DNA of 64,000 bases from positions 4,112,001 through 4,176,000 of the forward strand of contig WPIO01000001.1 of the NCBI GenBank assembly GCA_009760855.2. Reading direction: 5' to 3'. The notes beneath the pieces were generated by a model. It did no database searches, was not told the origin of the DNA, and saw only the letters and a list, made by a program, of their open reading frames with translations. A program made the position numbers and the translations under genes. The stretch's first letter is position 1. Every line of letters begins with the position of its first letter. The stretch comes from Cristatella mucedo (lineage: Eukaryota > Bryozoa > Phylactolaemata > Cristatellidae). Below, piece by piece: positions 1 through 11,182 of the stretch.

Positions 1-2047
1 TGTGACTGATTATCGATTGTAAAGCATGCAGGCTACAGCAACTTAATAAAGGACAGCATCCTCCTAGAGTATGGTTGCCTTAACTGTCGTGGCCAGAAGA
101 GATAACTTATTGTAGCAGATGTGACAGGAGTTAGCTATAAGACAGGTAATTTAATTTGACTGGTGGTTCAAGAACACGTATGCACTAGTTATTGCGATTA
201 CCACAAGATATCTCATTCAAACCATCAGCTAGGTGGACACCCTATTACCAAGATGCAGCACTTTCAGCACCAACGAAGTCAACACGTGAAGCAATATAAC
301 GAGGTTTTATGACCAATACTAAACGCCAGCGTGGGTGCGACCGACCGACAAGCACATACCCAGCGCATATTCTTCAGATTGTAGAAGATTGGTGGCCAAG
401 TCCAACTCAGTAAAATGTGTGTGCAATGTAGTCCCAGAGCTAACCCCAGCCGCTCCGAATCATTCACTGCTAGACACACGAGGAACGTGCCCAATCCACA
501 TGCTACAAAAGAATAGTCGACTCATTATTTGATGCAGTGTTGCCGCGTTGACAATTTTGCGATGCTCTTGCTGATGGGTCAGTCGTGCGTCAAACATTTT
601 GGGTCGATGGTTCGGCAGACAAATGCTTGGTGTCAACATGCGACTTAACGTATGCCTCAGGGCCGCTGCGGTCGATTCGTGAGAGCTTGTTGAAAATATT
701 ATTCCTATGGCATTTTATTGGTCATGATCCGAGTTTTGAAAGTCTGGGACCCTCCAGCAGCGATTGCATAGTAACTAACTAACTGAATGCCTTCACAATA
801 AGAGGTGCCTGAGCATCTGGACTCTGCTGCATTGCTGCAGTGGTTAAACTCTTAGGATAGTTGATTGTAGTCAAGGGGCGTAAGCTAACGCTGTAAGGTT
901 CTAGTGGGTAGAATCTCAAGTTTTCGATGTCTACACTAATCACGAGAAGCCTCACGGATACAGAATAAAAGTAGTCCTTTGTGCAACGTTGTCTGGCATT
1001 AGTTGCTGTCTCGTCGCTGCCAAGACAGGCTGCTCATTTGCTTTATGTTAAAATACCAAATTAGCTCGGTTGATCGTCAGCCTAATTACACCCTAAAGCT
1101 GCAAGATCGTGACAAGATATATAAGAGAGGTAGATAAAAAAAGAACAGAAGAACGGCTTGATTTTTTGCTTTCACCGTGTGATTTCCAATGCTTGCACCA
1201 AGGAAGCACTTTTCGCAGCCATCCTTGAAAGCGCCCCTCGACTATAAATAATTTACACTCGAATTATCGTAGGTAAAACTTGACAAGTGTGTGAGTCAGC
1301 AATTACTGCTGTTAAAGTAAGCTTATTTTCACACACGTCAGATGTGATAAAACAGGCCATAGATTTGCTACGATTAGATGTAAAAATCTGCTCAAGTGGT
1401 ACATCAACTGTACTGAGACGGCAGCTACTGTCCTACTCCAACAGAAATGCTGGTCCCAGGTATTAATGTGCAGATCGCGTTGGAAGAAATAATGATGCTG
1501 ACGATAACAGCTTCAGAGATGAATTCCCTAAAATATGCCTGGTCTTATGAGGGGTTTAAAGCAGTTGCAACTAAGCTCGAGAAAATGGGGTCGAGATCGC
1601 TTTTGTATCTACGGTTACACTTCCACTTGAGCAAAAAGTTGCTCAGTCGTCTGGTCTAATCGAGGAATCAGTTCGAAGGTATGACTTTCTTGCTCTCGCC
1701 CAGTGCTAGCAGTGTTTCGTCCCTTCCATCGGATGCTGCAAGCTTGAGTGAAATTCGATGATTAGGGTATTCTACCATTAACAAAGTAGTCGATTGAATG
1801 AGCTGATCTTGACTTTTTTAACCGCTCAACGCTTCCTGCAGGAGAACCAGTCTCTTAAGCCGCGTTTACGTGGCGAGTCTACCTTCTGTCATATTTAAAT
1901 CCTTGGTATACAAGTCACCAAGACAGGGGCATCCAAGACTTACGCAAGACTGAACGATGGCTCGGAAGCCGAGCACGGTTCTACGTCCTGGTCAAGACTT
2001 ATGCCAGACTGAAACAATATCAATTATGGGCACCGTCAAGTACATTC
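1..2047. other. Spacer, no gene recognised
   Basis: AT-rich to balanced sequence without recognisable protein domains, RNA genes or clear repeats. A stretch at 1575-1678 on the plus strand is open in one frame and ends at a splice-donor-like AAG|GTATGA, but no acceptor or family match supports it. It is treated as spacer. Confidence 0.5.
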
Positions 2048-2049
2048 GT

Positions 2050-2190
2050 TATTAATTATAATATATAATTCATCTGTATAGCGCCCTAAGAGACTTAATC
2101 TCTATTCAGACGATTCACATATGCAACGGGGCTTGAGCCCACGACCTCGGCCAGACCTTGGTCCCCGGGCGAGCACCTTGAACCAAAGGG
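2050..2190 (-). repeat. SINE family S1 copy
   Basis: On the minus strand the copy has a tRNA-like head with a B-box-like GGGCTCAAGCCCC, then the GCGCC-type tail (plus-strand TATAGCGCCCTAAGAGACTT), then an AT-rich 3' end. The same layout recurs at 9918, 13555, 16390, 20835, 28145 and 50275. Confidence 0.75.
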
Positions 2191-2569
2191 CCAAGTCTTC
2201 ATCGCTTTGAAATGCAAGGCGGGCGACTTGAACGGCGAAATAATCGAAGCGTTCCGCGAGAGTCCGCGAGAGTTTGTGGGAGGCTACGAGCTCGTCATAT
2301 AAGCACCATATAATGAGACGGCGGGCGATAAAGGTAATCGTTTAAATTCATCAGGACGTGCATCCCCTGAACCACTTCCTACCTCCCTAGCAAAAGCAAT
2401 TTCCCATTACCACTCTGGGGGGGGGGTGAGGTGGGGTGGAGTAATAAGAGAAGTGAAGGAAAACTGACCATATAAGCTTCCTGCAAGAGCGAAGACCGAA
2501 GCATGACAAAAGCCAGGCTCACCGTGTAAACTCTGCTTTACCCAGGCCGCCTGCAAGACGGTGCATTAA
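2191..2569. other. Spacer with short poly-G run
   Basis: No gene is seen. A run of ten or more G near 2417 followed by GGGGTGGAG is the only notable feature. Confidence 0.5.
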
Positions 2570-2750
2570 AAACGGTTAGCTGATTTAGCAGCCTCGCTTG
2601 TCTAGCGACAGAAGAGCAGAAGAACGCCTTTCGCCGCCGTTTGCAGTGGGCAATAAAGGATCGTCCAATGCAGGACTCGAATCCACAATCTGAGTCGCGG
2701 GGAGCGAGCACCTTACCCCTGGGCTCAGACTCGAGCAATTTACTGGGCTA
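2570..2750 (-). repeat. SINE family S2 copy
   Basis: On the plus strand the copy begins with the reverse complement of the family tail (GCTGATTTAGCAGCCTC), then AGAAGAGCAG and GCAATAAAGGATCG, and ends with a tRNA-like head whose B-box complement reads GACTCGAATCC. It is one of many S2 copies in the window. Confidence 0.75.
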
Positions 2751-2799
2751 CTGTCAGCCCGAGACTACTGACAGCATGATCTCGCCAGGGCTCCTGCTG

Positions 2800-2937
2800 G
2801 CGGCCGGTGGGACCCGGCAAGCGCTTCTGCCGCCTCAGCTCTTGCTGACTCGGCGACACTTGTCCTTTTTACCACCCGCTCCCTCCAGCTTGCCTATATG
2901 GCGCTGGGTCGCTCGGGCAAGGAGCAAACTCCTCAGT

Positions 2938-3004
<67 letters not shown>

Positions 3005-3660
3005 GCCAGTCAATCACTACGATAGAGTGTGCGAGCAACTGGACGCACACGGGTACGAAAGGATAACGAATCTGACGTACGGAGCAGAAGCACTGGGCGC
3101 GAAGCTGTCGCTGCAGAGGGCCGATTATTCAGATTAGCGAGCGTTTACATTCGTTCATTCATAGGTTCGGACATTGGCAATCTACATCGAGCGACCGGTA
3201 AGCTTTGGCCAGTTCGATGTGGAGTCGCTGGGTCTCGCGAGCGAAGAGAAGGCCGCGTGCAGAGCGCGGCAGAGGGCACACAGAGGCTGTCGAAAACGAG
3301 AAGGTTGCAGGTGCCGAAAATAGGCAGCAGAAAACCAGCGAAAGCAGAAGTTCTCTGCAGCAGCGATCGGTAGCCTCTGCTGGTGAGCCAGCGACCCAAA
3401 GCAGCAGCAGCAGCATCCGGTCAGATTGCTGTGCTTTCTGCTCTCGCAAGCGCCTCTCAAAGGCGAGCTCCGCTCTCGCGATCTTGCACACTGCCTCCAG
3501 CCTCTCCGGACACTTCTTTAAAAAACGAGCATAGCTTGGTGCGTGCCGATTCGGTTGGCGAGACACCTCACTTTGGAACGCTCCATCAGTTCGATTGGAC
3601 GAAAGTTTGTAAGTTCGCTACATCAAGCCACTGGGTCTTGTAGGTAAATCAATTAGCCAA
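2800..3660. other. GC- and CpG-rich block, no firm gene
   Basis: This block is much richer in G+C and CpG than its surroundings and is open in several frames on both strands, as expected when GC-rich sequence lacks stop codons. A (CA)n tract lies inside it. A minus-strand frame at 3159-3566 has a charged, helix-like stretch near its start but begins at GTG and matches no family I know. The block could be a promoter or first-exon region; the sequence alone does not decide this. Confidence 0.3.
2938..3002. repeat. (CA)n microsatellite
   Basis: About 31 uninterrupted CA units. They translate to spurious His-Thr or Val-Cys repeats in overlapping frames. Confidence 0.95.
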
Positions 3661-4157
3661 CGTTCCGCTTGCTTGACATCCGATGCAATTTATTGCACTA
3701 GCAATTTTGACCCATACTTTCTGCCATGGGACGAGGGCAAAGACGAAGCAACGGAGCTGCTGCCGAAGACAGGTCGGCTCACTCTTTCGGTACTGAAAGC
3801 ATGGGCGGCGCCCGTTCTTTGTATTCAGCCTCTAGCCATCTGGGCACTGGATATCGCACCCGACTTCTCAGGGCTGTAATGATGTGAACGTGGAGGCATG
3901 AGCCCGATGAGAGCATGCAGAGTTTGTACTGGCTCTGGGTAGCGTCTTTATCAATCGAGCACCACCACCATAGGAGGGTGTGCTGAATGCCGTTTTCTGA
4001 AAACTATGGGGCAAGGAGTTGGCATACCAGTGGAGAATAAACTGCAGTAAACAGAGTATCTGCAGTGTTATTTTCTTTGGAAGGAATACCACTAAGAATA
4101 CACGCTCACAAGTAAGTTTTAATACACGAAACAGAGCTTTAAGCAGTAGCTCCCGAA

Positions 4158-4160
<3 letters not shown>

Positions 4161-4197
<37 letters not shown>

Positions 4198-4280
4198 CGC
4201 ACGCGTGTGCTTGTGCGTCTGGTGTGTGTTGATATGTGTGTGTTTGTGTTGGTGCGTATGAGTTGGTGTGTGCGTGTTTC
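4161..4280. repeat. (GT)n microsatellite with degenerate right flank
   Basis: Roughly 18 perfect GT units at 4161-4195, followed by GTGTG/TTGTG-rich degenerate sequence to about 4280. Confidence 0.9.
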
Positions 4281-4304
4281 GTTGGGCGGCCGGCCTGATT
4301 TTCT

Positions 4305-4397
4305 TTTGCAGCATATATAAAGCGCCTAGAAAAAGATTGAGTTCTCCGAGGGTACTTTATCAAGTGTATAGTTATTATTATTATTATTATTATTATA
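4305..4397 (+). repeat. LINE family B 3' end with (ATT)n tail
   Basis: Contains TATAAAGCGCCTAGAAAAAG, then GATTGAGTTCTCCGAGGG, then a run of ATT triplets. It is a severely 5'-truncated copy of the L2/CR1-style LINE seen longer at 4878-5560 and 50848-51530. Confidence 0.7.
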
Positions 4398-4554
4398 AAC
4401 CATATCTAAGGTACTTGGGTACGTCGAGGCGGTGCCACGTCCGAATATTAGTAGTAGCAAGCCAAACGGGCGCACTGCATCCTGCTTGGCCCGTTCGGGC
4501 AAAGCTCAAAGACTCCGACAGCCGCCACTTGCGGTGTGATAGCTGTCGCTGTAA

Positions 4555-4670
4555 CGCAGGTTCAACAGCCTCATTTACATTGCAGCAGAAGAGCCTTAGG
4601 AGCTATCGCTTGGTCTTGCTATGGGCAAACCCACGGCCCGAGTCGATAAGTGGGAGCACCTTTCTGCTGG
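4555..4670 (-). repeat. SINE family S2 fragment
   Basis: Plus strand shows TTCAACAGCCTCATTTACA, then GCAGAAGAGCC, as in other minus-oriented S2 copies. The head is diverged. Confidence 0.6.
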
Positions 4671-4877
4671 GTTACGACCTCCGCTGCACATCCCCTGCTG
4701 GCTGCCTCCTTTAAACGACTTGAGTATAGGTAATAATTGCAACACAGATCTGCTGTGAGCCTGCAGCGATGCTCAAATCTGCGACGGCAAAGCATTTCGA
4801 TATTTCATCGATGGCCGGTTCAGCACTGTCCCAGTGAAGAAAGCACGATCAAATTACTTTATCCAGGCAAAATGGGA

Positions 4878-5560
4878 TAATAATAATAATAATAATAATA
4901 ATAATGCACTTGATACAGCGATCTCAGAAAAATCAATCTCGTTCTAGGCGCTTCACTTTGCTTCAAAGAAAATACGATCGAATGGTGACTGGTATCGTGC
5001 TTGATAAACAGCATAAATAACATGGTTAGGGGTGACATGCAAAAGGTCAGCATGCAAGTGTGGTTAGTGGCAGCATGCACACTGTCAGCACGAATGAGTA
5101 CATAAGGGACAAATCGTAGGGACCCACTATATGCTGTCATAAATCGGTGCATTTTTATTTTATTTTTAATGTGGTCAAGTCAGGGGATGTCGTGACGGAA
5201 GTTGGGAGTGAATTCCAGGCTTTAGGAGCATACGAACTGAAGGCATGGTTTCTAAGGGATTTGAGGTTCCTACGAGATCTAGGTAAACAGCTAGATTCCA
5301 AAAAGCGGGTGGTACGATGCTTAGATTGATGGGGCAGTAGATCCGATAGGTAGGCTGGAGCCAAAGAATGAAGGGACCTAAAAGTGAGCGACAAAACCTT
5401 GAAGTCAATCCGTTGCTTGACTGGTAGCCAGTCTAGGTCGGCGAGAAGTGGTGTAATGTGGCAACTGCGATGCTCACGACAGACAAGCCTAGGTGCTGAG
5501 TTTTGCACCGGCTGTAAGCGCCTGGTAAGCATTCTTGAGCCAACAGCGGCTAGGGCCAGC
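4878..5560 (-). mobile_element. LINE family B, 5'-truncated copy
   Basis: Plus strand starts with nine or so AAT triplets, then the complement of the GCGC tail. Reading the minus strand, 5532-5155 encodes the C-terminal end of a non-LTR retrotransposon ORF2, with the motifs LPVKQRIDFKVL, SLHSLAPAYLSDL and FSSYAPKAWNSLPTSV that recur in every longer family B copy here. The endonuclease and catalytic reverse transcriptase parts are absent, as usual after 5' truncation. This copy is not autonomous. Confidence 0.85.
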
Positions 5561-7839
5561 CGTGCGGCACTAGGCTTCTACGACACGCTACAAGCAGGCT
5601 AGCGTGAATGATGGTCTGTACGAGAAAGAATTCCTCAGGTCGCCTCTAAATTAAGACGGCTGCTCACTAAGCACGGAGGCATCCTCGCCACCTGCCAAGA
5701 GCATGGCTGCTGTTGAACTGAACGACACTGGCCTTCACGAAACACTTCGTTTCTGACTCGTATTCTGTGTATGGGTGCATGGGATTACACCATCTGAGGA
5801 TTCGTGCTAATTACAAAGGTTAGGGCGACGACATCGTCAACGATGGTCATTTTCCGAGCGACAATACGGCATACAGTGCTTACTGGCAACAGTAGTTTTG
5901 GACGGCAGCGGCATTGTTTGCCGCGTCTAGGCGATTCATTACGGTGCTATGCGCCCTAGCCAGGGCATGCCACACCCGGCAGTCCGTCATTCATCTCTCC
6001 GAGGGTGGCTCTTCACCAGGGGTTGACGCTAATGCCGTTCGTTTAAGAACGCTCAGCGTTAAGCTGCCGACAGAATGCTTGGACCGCACAATAGAGACGG
6101 TAGCATGGGCCCGCATCTGAATATCCAGATGGGGACACTGAGACCCAAGAGCTACCGGCTGCCATGAGCGAAAGCTAGCATGGGACCCGTGATGTGTCGT
6201 ATGAAATTCGTGTATTTAGCCTAAGGGGAGTGCACATTTATATCTTAGATTCTCGGACAGATTTTTTTAGAATGCATTAAAAATGTAATGACATCAACTT
6301 AACTTCTGGAGAACTATCGTACATTCTTTTTCTTCGCCTTGCTATCACGGATTGATCGAAGACCGCCTTGAGCCTACTGAATGTGCTTCCGTAGCAGAAT
6401 TCTCCTCATCGAAACACAAGTTGTTGGGAGATCGGTTAGACTAATCCGGCTTTTAGAGTAACTAAGGCCTTTCCTTCAATTACGTCCGTCTCGGAACTCG
6501 CGCTCCAGTGTCCCACTAGCCGGGTGCCTTGTGGGTAGATGGCGCTGGGGAGCGGATAAGCTTATAGCTCACAATGAAATTTAATGTGAAAGCTGCTCAT
6601 TCACTTGCGCGGCAACGCGGACGACTTAAACATTGGTAGGATGTTAGAGCCATTGGTAACGTTGCCATACTGAGGCTTTGCCTCACGCGTAGGGATAAGG
6701 GAAGCCGGATAAATGCCTTCGCGCTGTTGTATATAAACTTGCTTCGAACTGTGGTCGGCGAGGATAAATCTCTGTCCCCTCACCTCACGCCAGCTGCGCA
6801 CGTTCTCGTCCACTCAACGCATGCGCACGTGCGCACACGCGCGCACTTACGCGACTTTCCGATCCGGCTCGTGTTCAGCGTACCATTACACGTTCATGCC
6901 AGACAGACAGAGCGCTTTGAAGCTAGTGCTGAGAGCGGCAGCTCGAAGATGAAAGCCTCGTCCACGTAAGCGAAATGCTGCGTCATGTTCGCGTCATGTA
7001 AGAGAAGAGTATAGACCCACAGCAGACCTACGAGTACTCCACCACGCTATGCAATTTTGAATTTACGTCCCTTTCGTACGTGGCTACGCGCGTAAGGGAG
7101 TCCTCTAATCGGAAGTCCCTGCTGATTTACTAGTCGACTTTGACCAACAGTGAAGAGCTCACGCGCTAATTAATGCGAATGGCCAAATAGCGTTCGTTGC
7201 TGAAAATTAAATATGACTTGAACATGACCGGAAAGGAGTGCTAAGTGCAGTGTGCACCAGAAAGTGCTAACACGATGTGGCAGCATTAGATTCAAAACTA
7301 AAGTGAGCAAAGCAAGTAGAATATCTGTGTAAATACCGCACACAACGAAGAGGAGGACGAACAAAAGAGAGACCCACTCAGCGTCGCATTACCGAAACTC
7401 AACAGAAGAGTAATTTTCGTCGAGCTCTACAACAGCAAAAGACTGAGGTAGAAAGGTAGCGAGTGTCGCACTGCTGAAGTAGGAATATTTTTCATATTTA
7501 ATCCCACACGCAATTTACTACATTAAGAAAGATCTGCAGTATTTCCCTCCAGCTGGGACTTCGGGCACACCGGCTAGATCGACGGACACTCAGGACCGCC
7601 TTTTAAAGTACGAGTTGGAATTTTCCGTAGTTTTTCACGTGGCGCCGGCTAGCATTTAAAGAAAAGTCGCAGCTTTATCTGAGGTACTGTGTATTTTATG
7701 CCAAGCGATTCAAGAACGCACGAGTTCTTAAACGGTAGCTTAAAGGGCCATATAAAATATAACGGAAATTCGAGTACAGCCACGGAACTCAGACCGTAAA
7801 TACGCCCGCTTATCGCTTCTAAGCACGAGTTGTCTAAAA
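5561..7839. other. Spacer, no gene recognised
   Basis: I find no conserved domain, RNA gene or clear repeat. Short open frames here are at chance length. A mixed CACGTGCGCACACGCGCGCA tract lies near 6825-6850. Confidence 0.5.
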
Positions 7840-7985
7840 GGTTAGTTGATTCAAAAGAATCTTGTTACATAGCGGCAGAAGAGCATGACAAAACTATACG
7901 CATCGCTTGCAATGGGAAATACAGGATCGCCGCTGCCGAAGCCGATCCTACGGCCTGGGTCGATGAGAGCGAGCACCAAACCTCT
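7840..7985 (-). repeat. SINE family S2 copy, diverged
   Basis: Plus strand has TTGATTCAAAAGAATCTTG, then AGCGGCAGAAGAGCATG, then a diverged TTGCAATGGG/CAGGATCG box and GGGTCGATGAGAGCGAGCACC, in the S2 order. Confidence 0.6.
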
Positions 7986-8215
7986 TAGCAATTAATTCGA
8001 TACATCTCACTAAACCAGCTCAGCCAAGTGAGTATGCTAAATTCCTAACTTACTTGCCGGCCTGTATTTTTATGCGAGTAAAATATAATGAGCCAGTCAA
8101 ATGCGAGCAGTACGCTTACCAGAATAGGCTGCCGCAACAAGGGGAGTTAACCATTGGCTTTTAAGCATCCACAGCGGCCTTCTTAACTGCTGCAACGAGA
8201 ATTCGCAGCGTTCGG

Positions 8216-8704
8216 TTATTTTGTCACGTGCAGCTCGTCATTTTTTAGTGACTTGAGCTGAGGACTTGCGACGAGACAAGTGATCGGAAAACGCAAGCCA
8301 GAACCCAAGGTGTGCAAAGCTGCTGGCAATTTGCTTCGCCGTTTACCCACCTGATCGTACCATTCGACCGCCTCCTTCCGCGTTATCAACATGGCCGCCA
8401 GGCCGCCAACGTGCGGCAACAGAAGCGTGAAGATTGAGGCCATGCAAGCGGCCACGGTCGTCGTCACTGCAGCGGCTGATTCGCCTTGGCTCAGCGGCAG
8501 CGGCGGCGGCTCAACTTCTTCCACTCGGACTTGCTTCACCCCAGTTATTTTCTTGGTGAGACGGGGCGCTGCGTGGGGATGCTCCACCGCCGGCGGCAGC
8601 GGCTCCTCCTCTGGAACCTCCTCATATAGGTACTCGTAAACATAGCGCACGTTTCCGCATTTGAGGCCGAAGAAGCGGCACAGGCGAGCCAGGAGAGCTC
8701 CCAT
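8216..8704 (-). CDS. Candidate first exon of an unrecognised proline-rich protein with one hydrophobic segment
   Basis: Reading the minus strand from an ATG at 8704 (context ACAATGG, good for a start) gives 162 codons to a stop at 8216. The protein starts MGALLARLCRFFGLKCG, continues with an acidic and proline-rich stretch (VPEEEPLPPAV, VEEVEPPPLPL), then one hydrophobic segment around residues 77-107 (ASIFTLLLPHVGGLAAMLI). A good splice donor, CAG|GTGGGT, follows residue 118 (last exon base 8351), so the true coding part of this exon may end there in phase 0; the residues after it look like intron. The frame stays open upstream of the ATG only because it runs into a GC-rich minisatellite. 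I do not recognise the family. CpG-rich context supports a promoter/first exon. Downstream exons were not found. Confidence 0.45.
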   Translation of the reverse strand: MGALLARLCRFFGLKCGNVRYVYEYLYEEVPEEEPLPPAVEHPHAAPRLTKKITGVKQVRVEEVEPPPLPLSQGESAAAVTTTVAACMASIFTLLLPHVGGLAAMLITRKEAVEWYDQVGKRRSKLPAALHTLGSGLRFPITCLVASPQLKSLKNDELHVTK

Positions 8705-8834
8705 TGTTGTGCCGCGCGTCGGACGCTGCGCCGAGTCGGAACCGCAGCCGGATCTCGGGCTTTGAGCGCGCATGCGCCGCCGCCGCCGCCTCCTCGCACC
8801 TCCGTAGTGCGCTTGCCGCGGAGGGAGGCGGCTC

Positions 8835-9053
8835 GCACGACGCCGAATAGGCCAGCCCCCCTCCGCACGACGCCGACTAGGCCAGCCCCCCTCCGAACGA
8901 CGCCGAATAAGCCAGCCCCCCTCCGCACGACGCCGACTAGGCCAGCCCCCCTCCGCACGACGCCGACTAGGCCAGCCAGCGCCCCTCCGCACGACGCCGA
9001 CTGGCCAAGCTCACCCCCTCCGCACGCACGACGCCGACTAGCTCAGTCCCCCT
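8835..9053. repeat. Minisatellite, about 30-bp unit, about 7 copies
   Basis: Units read GCACGACGCCGACTAGGCC then AGCCCCCCTCC. The first five are nearly identical, while the last two or three carry small insertions (GCCAGCGCC, CACGCACGACG). The array starts about 130 bp upstream of the candidate ATG at 8704, so it may lie in a promoter or 5' untranslated region. Confidence 0.9.
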
Positions 9054-9917
9054 CATGACCTTGACTTGCCGATTCCACGTCCCTCTTAACGGGAACGCAG
9101 CAGCGCATAGCCGCTCTCGCATGGCTTCAAGCTGTGCAGCTTGTCTCATCCGGCGGATTTCATACAAGCCCTGCTTAGTGCGAGAAAGGGCCGCGCTGAA
9201 TTTCTATCCGCTGCATTGATCCAAAAGAAAAACGCATTTACCGGTCGCCAATGCGTCATCTAGTCATCTACAGCAGCAGCCTCAGCGTCACGCCGTCGGC
9301 TGCTCGTGCGCTCACTAAACAGGGGTAAAGTCCCTCGCCATTTCTCAGCTTACAGAGCACTTTTTTCTCGAGAAAGCTTGGGCGAGAGCGGGTTCTGTTT
9401 TAATTCGACATGCCATTGGCTCATCGCATTAGAAATGTCACAGAAACCAGCGGTGATCCAAAGCTAGATGGCTTTCGGCTCAGGATTATCTCAATACTAG
9501 AAGAGCCAATAGAATTTGTGCAAAGCGCACCGTACATAGGGGCCTTGGTGCTGCCACTTTGTCGCTGCCACCATAACCCGTGTGCTGCATTGTACTAGCA
9601 CTGCCTAATCTTATAAACATTGGCCATCGAAAGTAGGGTAGGATAGGCCTAGACGAAATGCTCCTGCTCAGAATTGCGTGACCCATCTTTAGCAAATAAT
9701 GTTTCGTAGCTTCGGTATCGTCGTCTGTTTTGGGATAGATTCTATCGAACGGAATTGCATCAACGAAACGATTCGCCCTTCGAAGTGCAACTGTCATGGA
9801 CGATAGTTGCTGTATTGATGAGTCACTCTGCATGAGGGAACGACTTCGTAACTCGAAAAAACGTTACGAAACAGTTTGGCTCATCATACGGAGCCATTTA
9901 GGCACTTTCACTGATTT
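9054..9917. other. Spacer, no gene recognised
   Basis: Overlapping short frames on both strands at 9410-9833 have no recognisable motif. Confidence 0.5.
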
Positions 9918-10065
9918 GGCCTAGTAGTTAAGGTGCTCGCCTAGATCCAAGGTCAAGGTAAATGTATCTAATGACCGAGGTCTTGGGCTCGAGCCCCTTC
10001 GCCTATATGAAGCGCCTGAATATAGATCAACTTCTTTTAGGGCGCTATACAAATTAATTATATTC
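9918..10065 (+). repeat. SINE family S1 copy
   Basis: A-box-like GGCCTAGTAGTTAAGGTGCT, B-box-like GGGCTCGAGCCCC, then GAAGCGCCTGAATATAGATC and GGGCGCTATACAAATTAAT. An internal GGTCAAGGTAAATG segment makes the head longer than in other copies. Confidence 0.8.
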
Positions 10066-10109
10066 TTTTTAATTGAGAGCTATGCATTCTACTAATTTTT
10101 TATGTAGAC

Positions 10110-10300
10110 GCAGCGCAGAGGTAAGGCGCTGACTGTTCACGACAGCAGCCATGGGTTCGAGGGCTGCACTGGACGATCCTTCATTGCTCTCCCGCGCCGC
10201 CGCCCCCCCCCCCGCAAGCGGTGATGAGAGCTGGTAGTGCTCTTCTGCCTCTATATAAATGAGGCTGTTAAATCAGCTAATTTTAATTTAATACTAAACT
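10110..10300 (+). repeat. SINE family S2 copy with poly-C run
   Basis: Head GGTAAGGCGCTGA...CATGGGTTCGAGG, middle GGACGATCCTTCATTG, a run of C at about 10201-10213, then GTGCTCTTCTGCC and TGAGGCTGTTAAATCAGC. Confidence 0.8.
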
Positions 10301-11101
10301 TTTTTATGAGAAAAAGTGCCAGTAAAGGTGTCACGAGAAGCGGCTTTCTCTAATCATTTTTGCACGAGTTGTGAATGCATTCAACTCTGTCAGTAAGTTA
10401 CAATAAGCGAAGCGAAGTTTTTTCCTAGCAGCAAAATCGGACAAGGTGAACGCAGTTTTCAGCAGCTCGTTACAGACAGTAAGCTTAACTATACCGCTGC
10501 GAGTGCTATGTACTTGGTGTGCACGTACCAAACCAAACATTTCGACATAGGTTTCTTGCTGAATGAGTTGCAGGGTCGTGCGATAGCATCATTTTTACCA
10601 AAGCGTACTCCGAGTGTCAAGTGCCCCCCCCCGTGGGTGACGTGTTCCGAGAGTAACGGCAGGGCAGCAAAGCAGCTGCCTCAGTGAGCTGCCGCAACCT
10701 TTGGTCAAAGTGAGCACTCGATTAGTCGTCGTGCGGACTAGTAATGGGCGGCTAATGACATCCTGCCCAAAGAGTCACCGCCCTGCTAATTGATGGGCGT
10801 CTGCGGGCATCTCGCTAAAGCGACAGCTGCTACCTAGCGTGCTCTTTAGTCCTGCTAGGTAAGGAGAGCCATTACGTAACTGGCATATTGAACCAGACTG
10901 CGGCCGGTCAAATGCAGCTCTATCGGCCGCTTACGGGGCTTTGCGACCGCAGTAATCGCTGCATTATGAGCTGTAATTCGATACCCGAAGCCTCACTGTG
11001 TTACCTGACACTGTCAGTTGCAAAGTGCTATCCGCTTCTGGTCCGACATTAAAAGTCCCACTTTAAACAGACTGCATATAAAGGATATAACCGAGCGAGC
11101 T

Positions 11102-11103
<2 letters not shown>
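10301..11103. other. Spacer, no gene recognised
   Basis: No domain, RNA gene or clear mobile element is seen. Confidence 0.5.

Positions 11104-11180
<77 letters not shown>
11104..11180. repeat. (AG)n microsatellite
   Basis: About 38 uninterrupted AG units. Confidence 0.95.

Positions 11181-11182
<2 letters not shown>

Noticed and set aside
2835-3066. Open frames with long His-Thr or Val-Cys runs
   Set aside because: They are the (CA)n microsatellite translated; no real protein signal remains outside it.
3029-3643. Several overlapping open frames of 85-135 codons on both strands
   Set aside because: GC-rich sequence lacks stops by composition; the longest begins at GTG, and none shows a motif or splice-phase consistency.
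8705-8992. N-terminal extension of the minus-strand frame through the minisatellite (Arg/Gly/Trp repeats)
   Set aside because: Repeat-derived and upstream of a better start at 8704.
8391-9058. Plus-strand frames opposite the candidate first exon, including a Pro-Ala-Thr repeat protein
   Set aside because: They are shadows of the minus-strand frame and of the 30-bp minisatellite.
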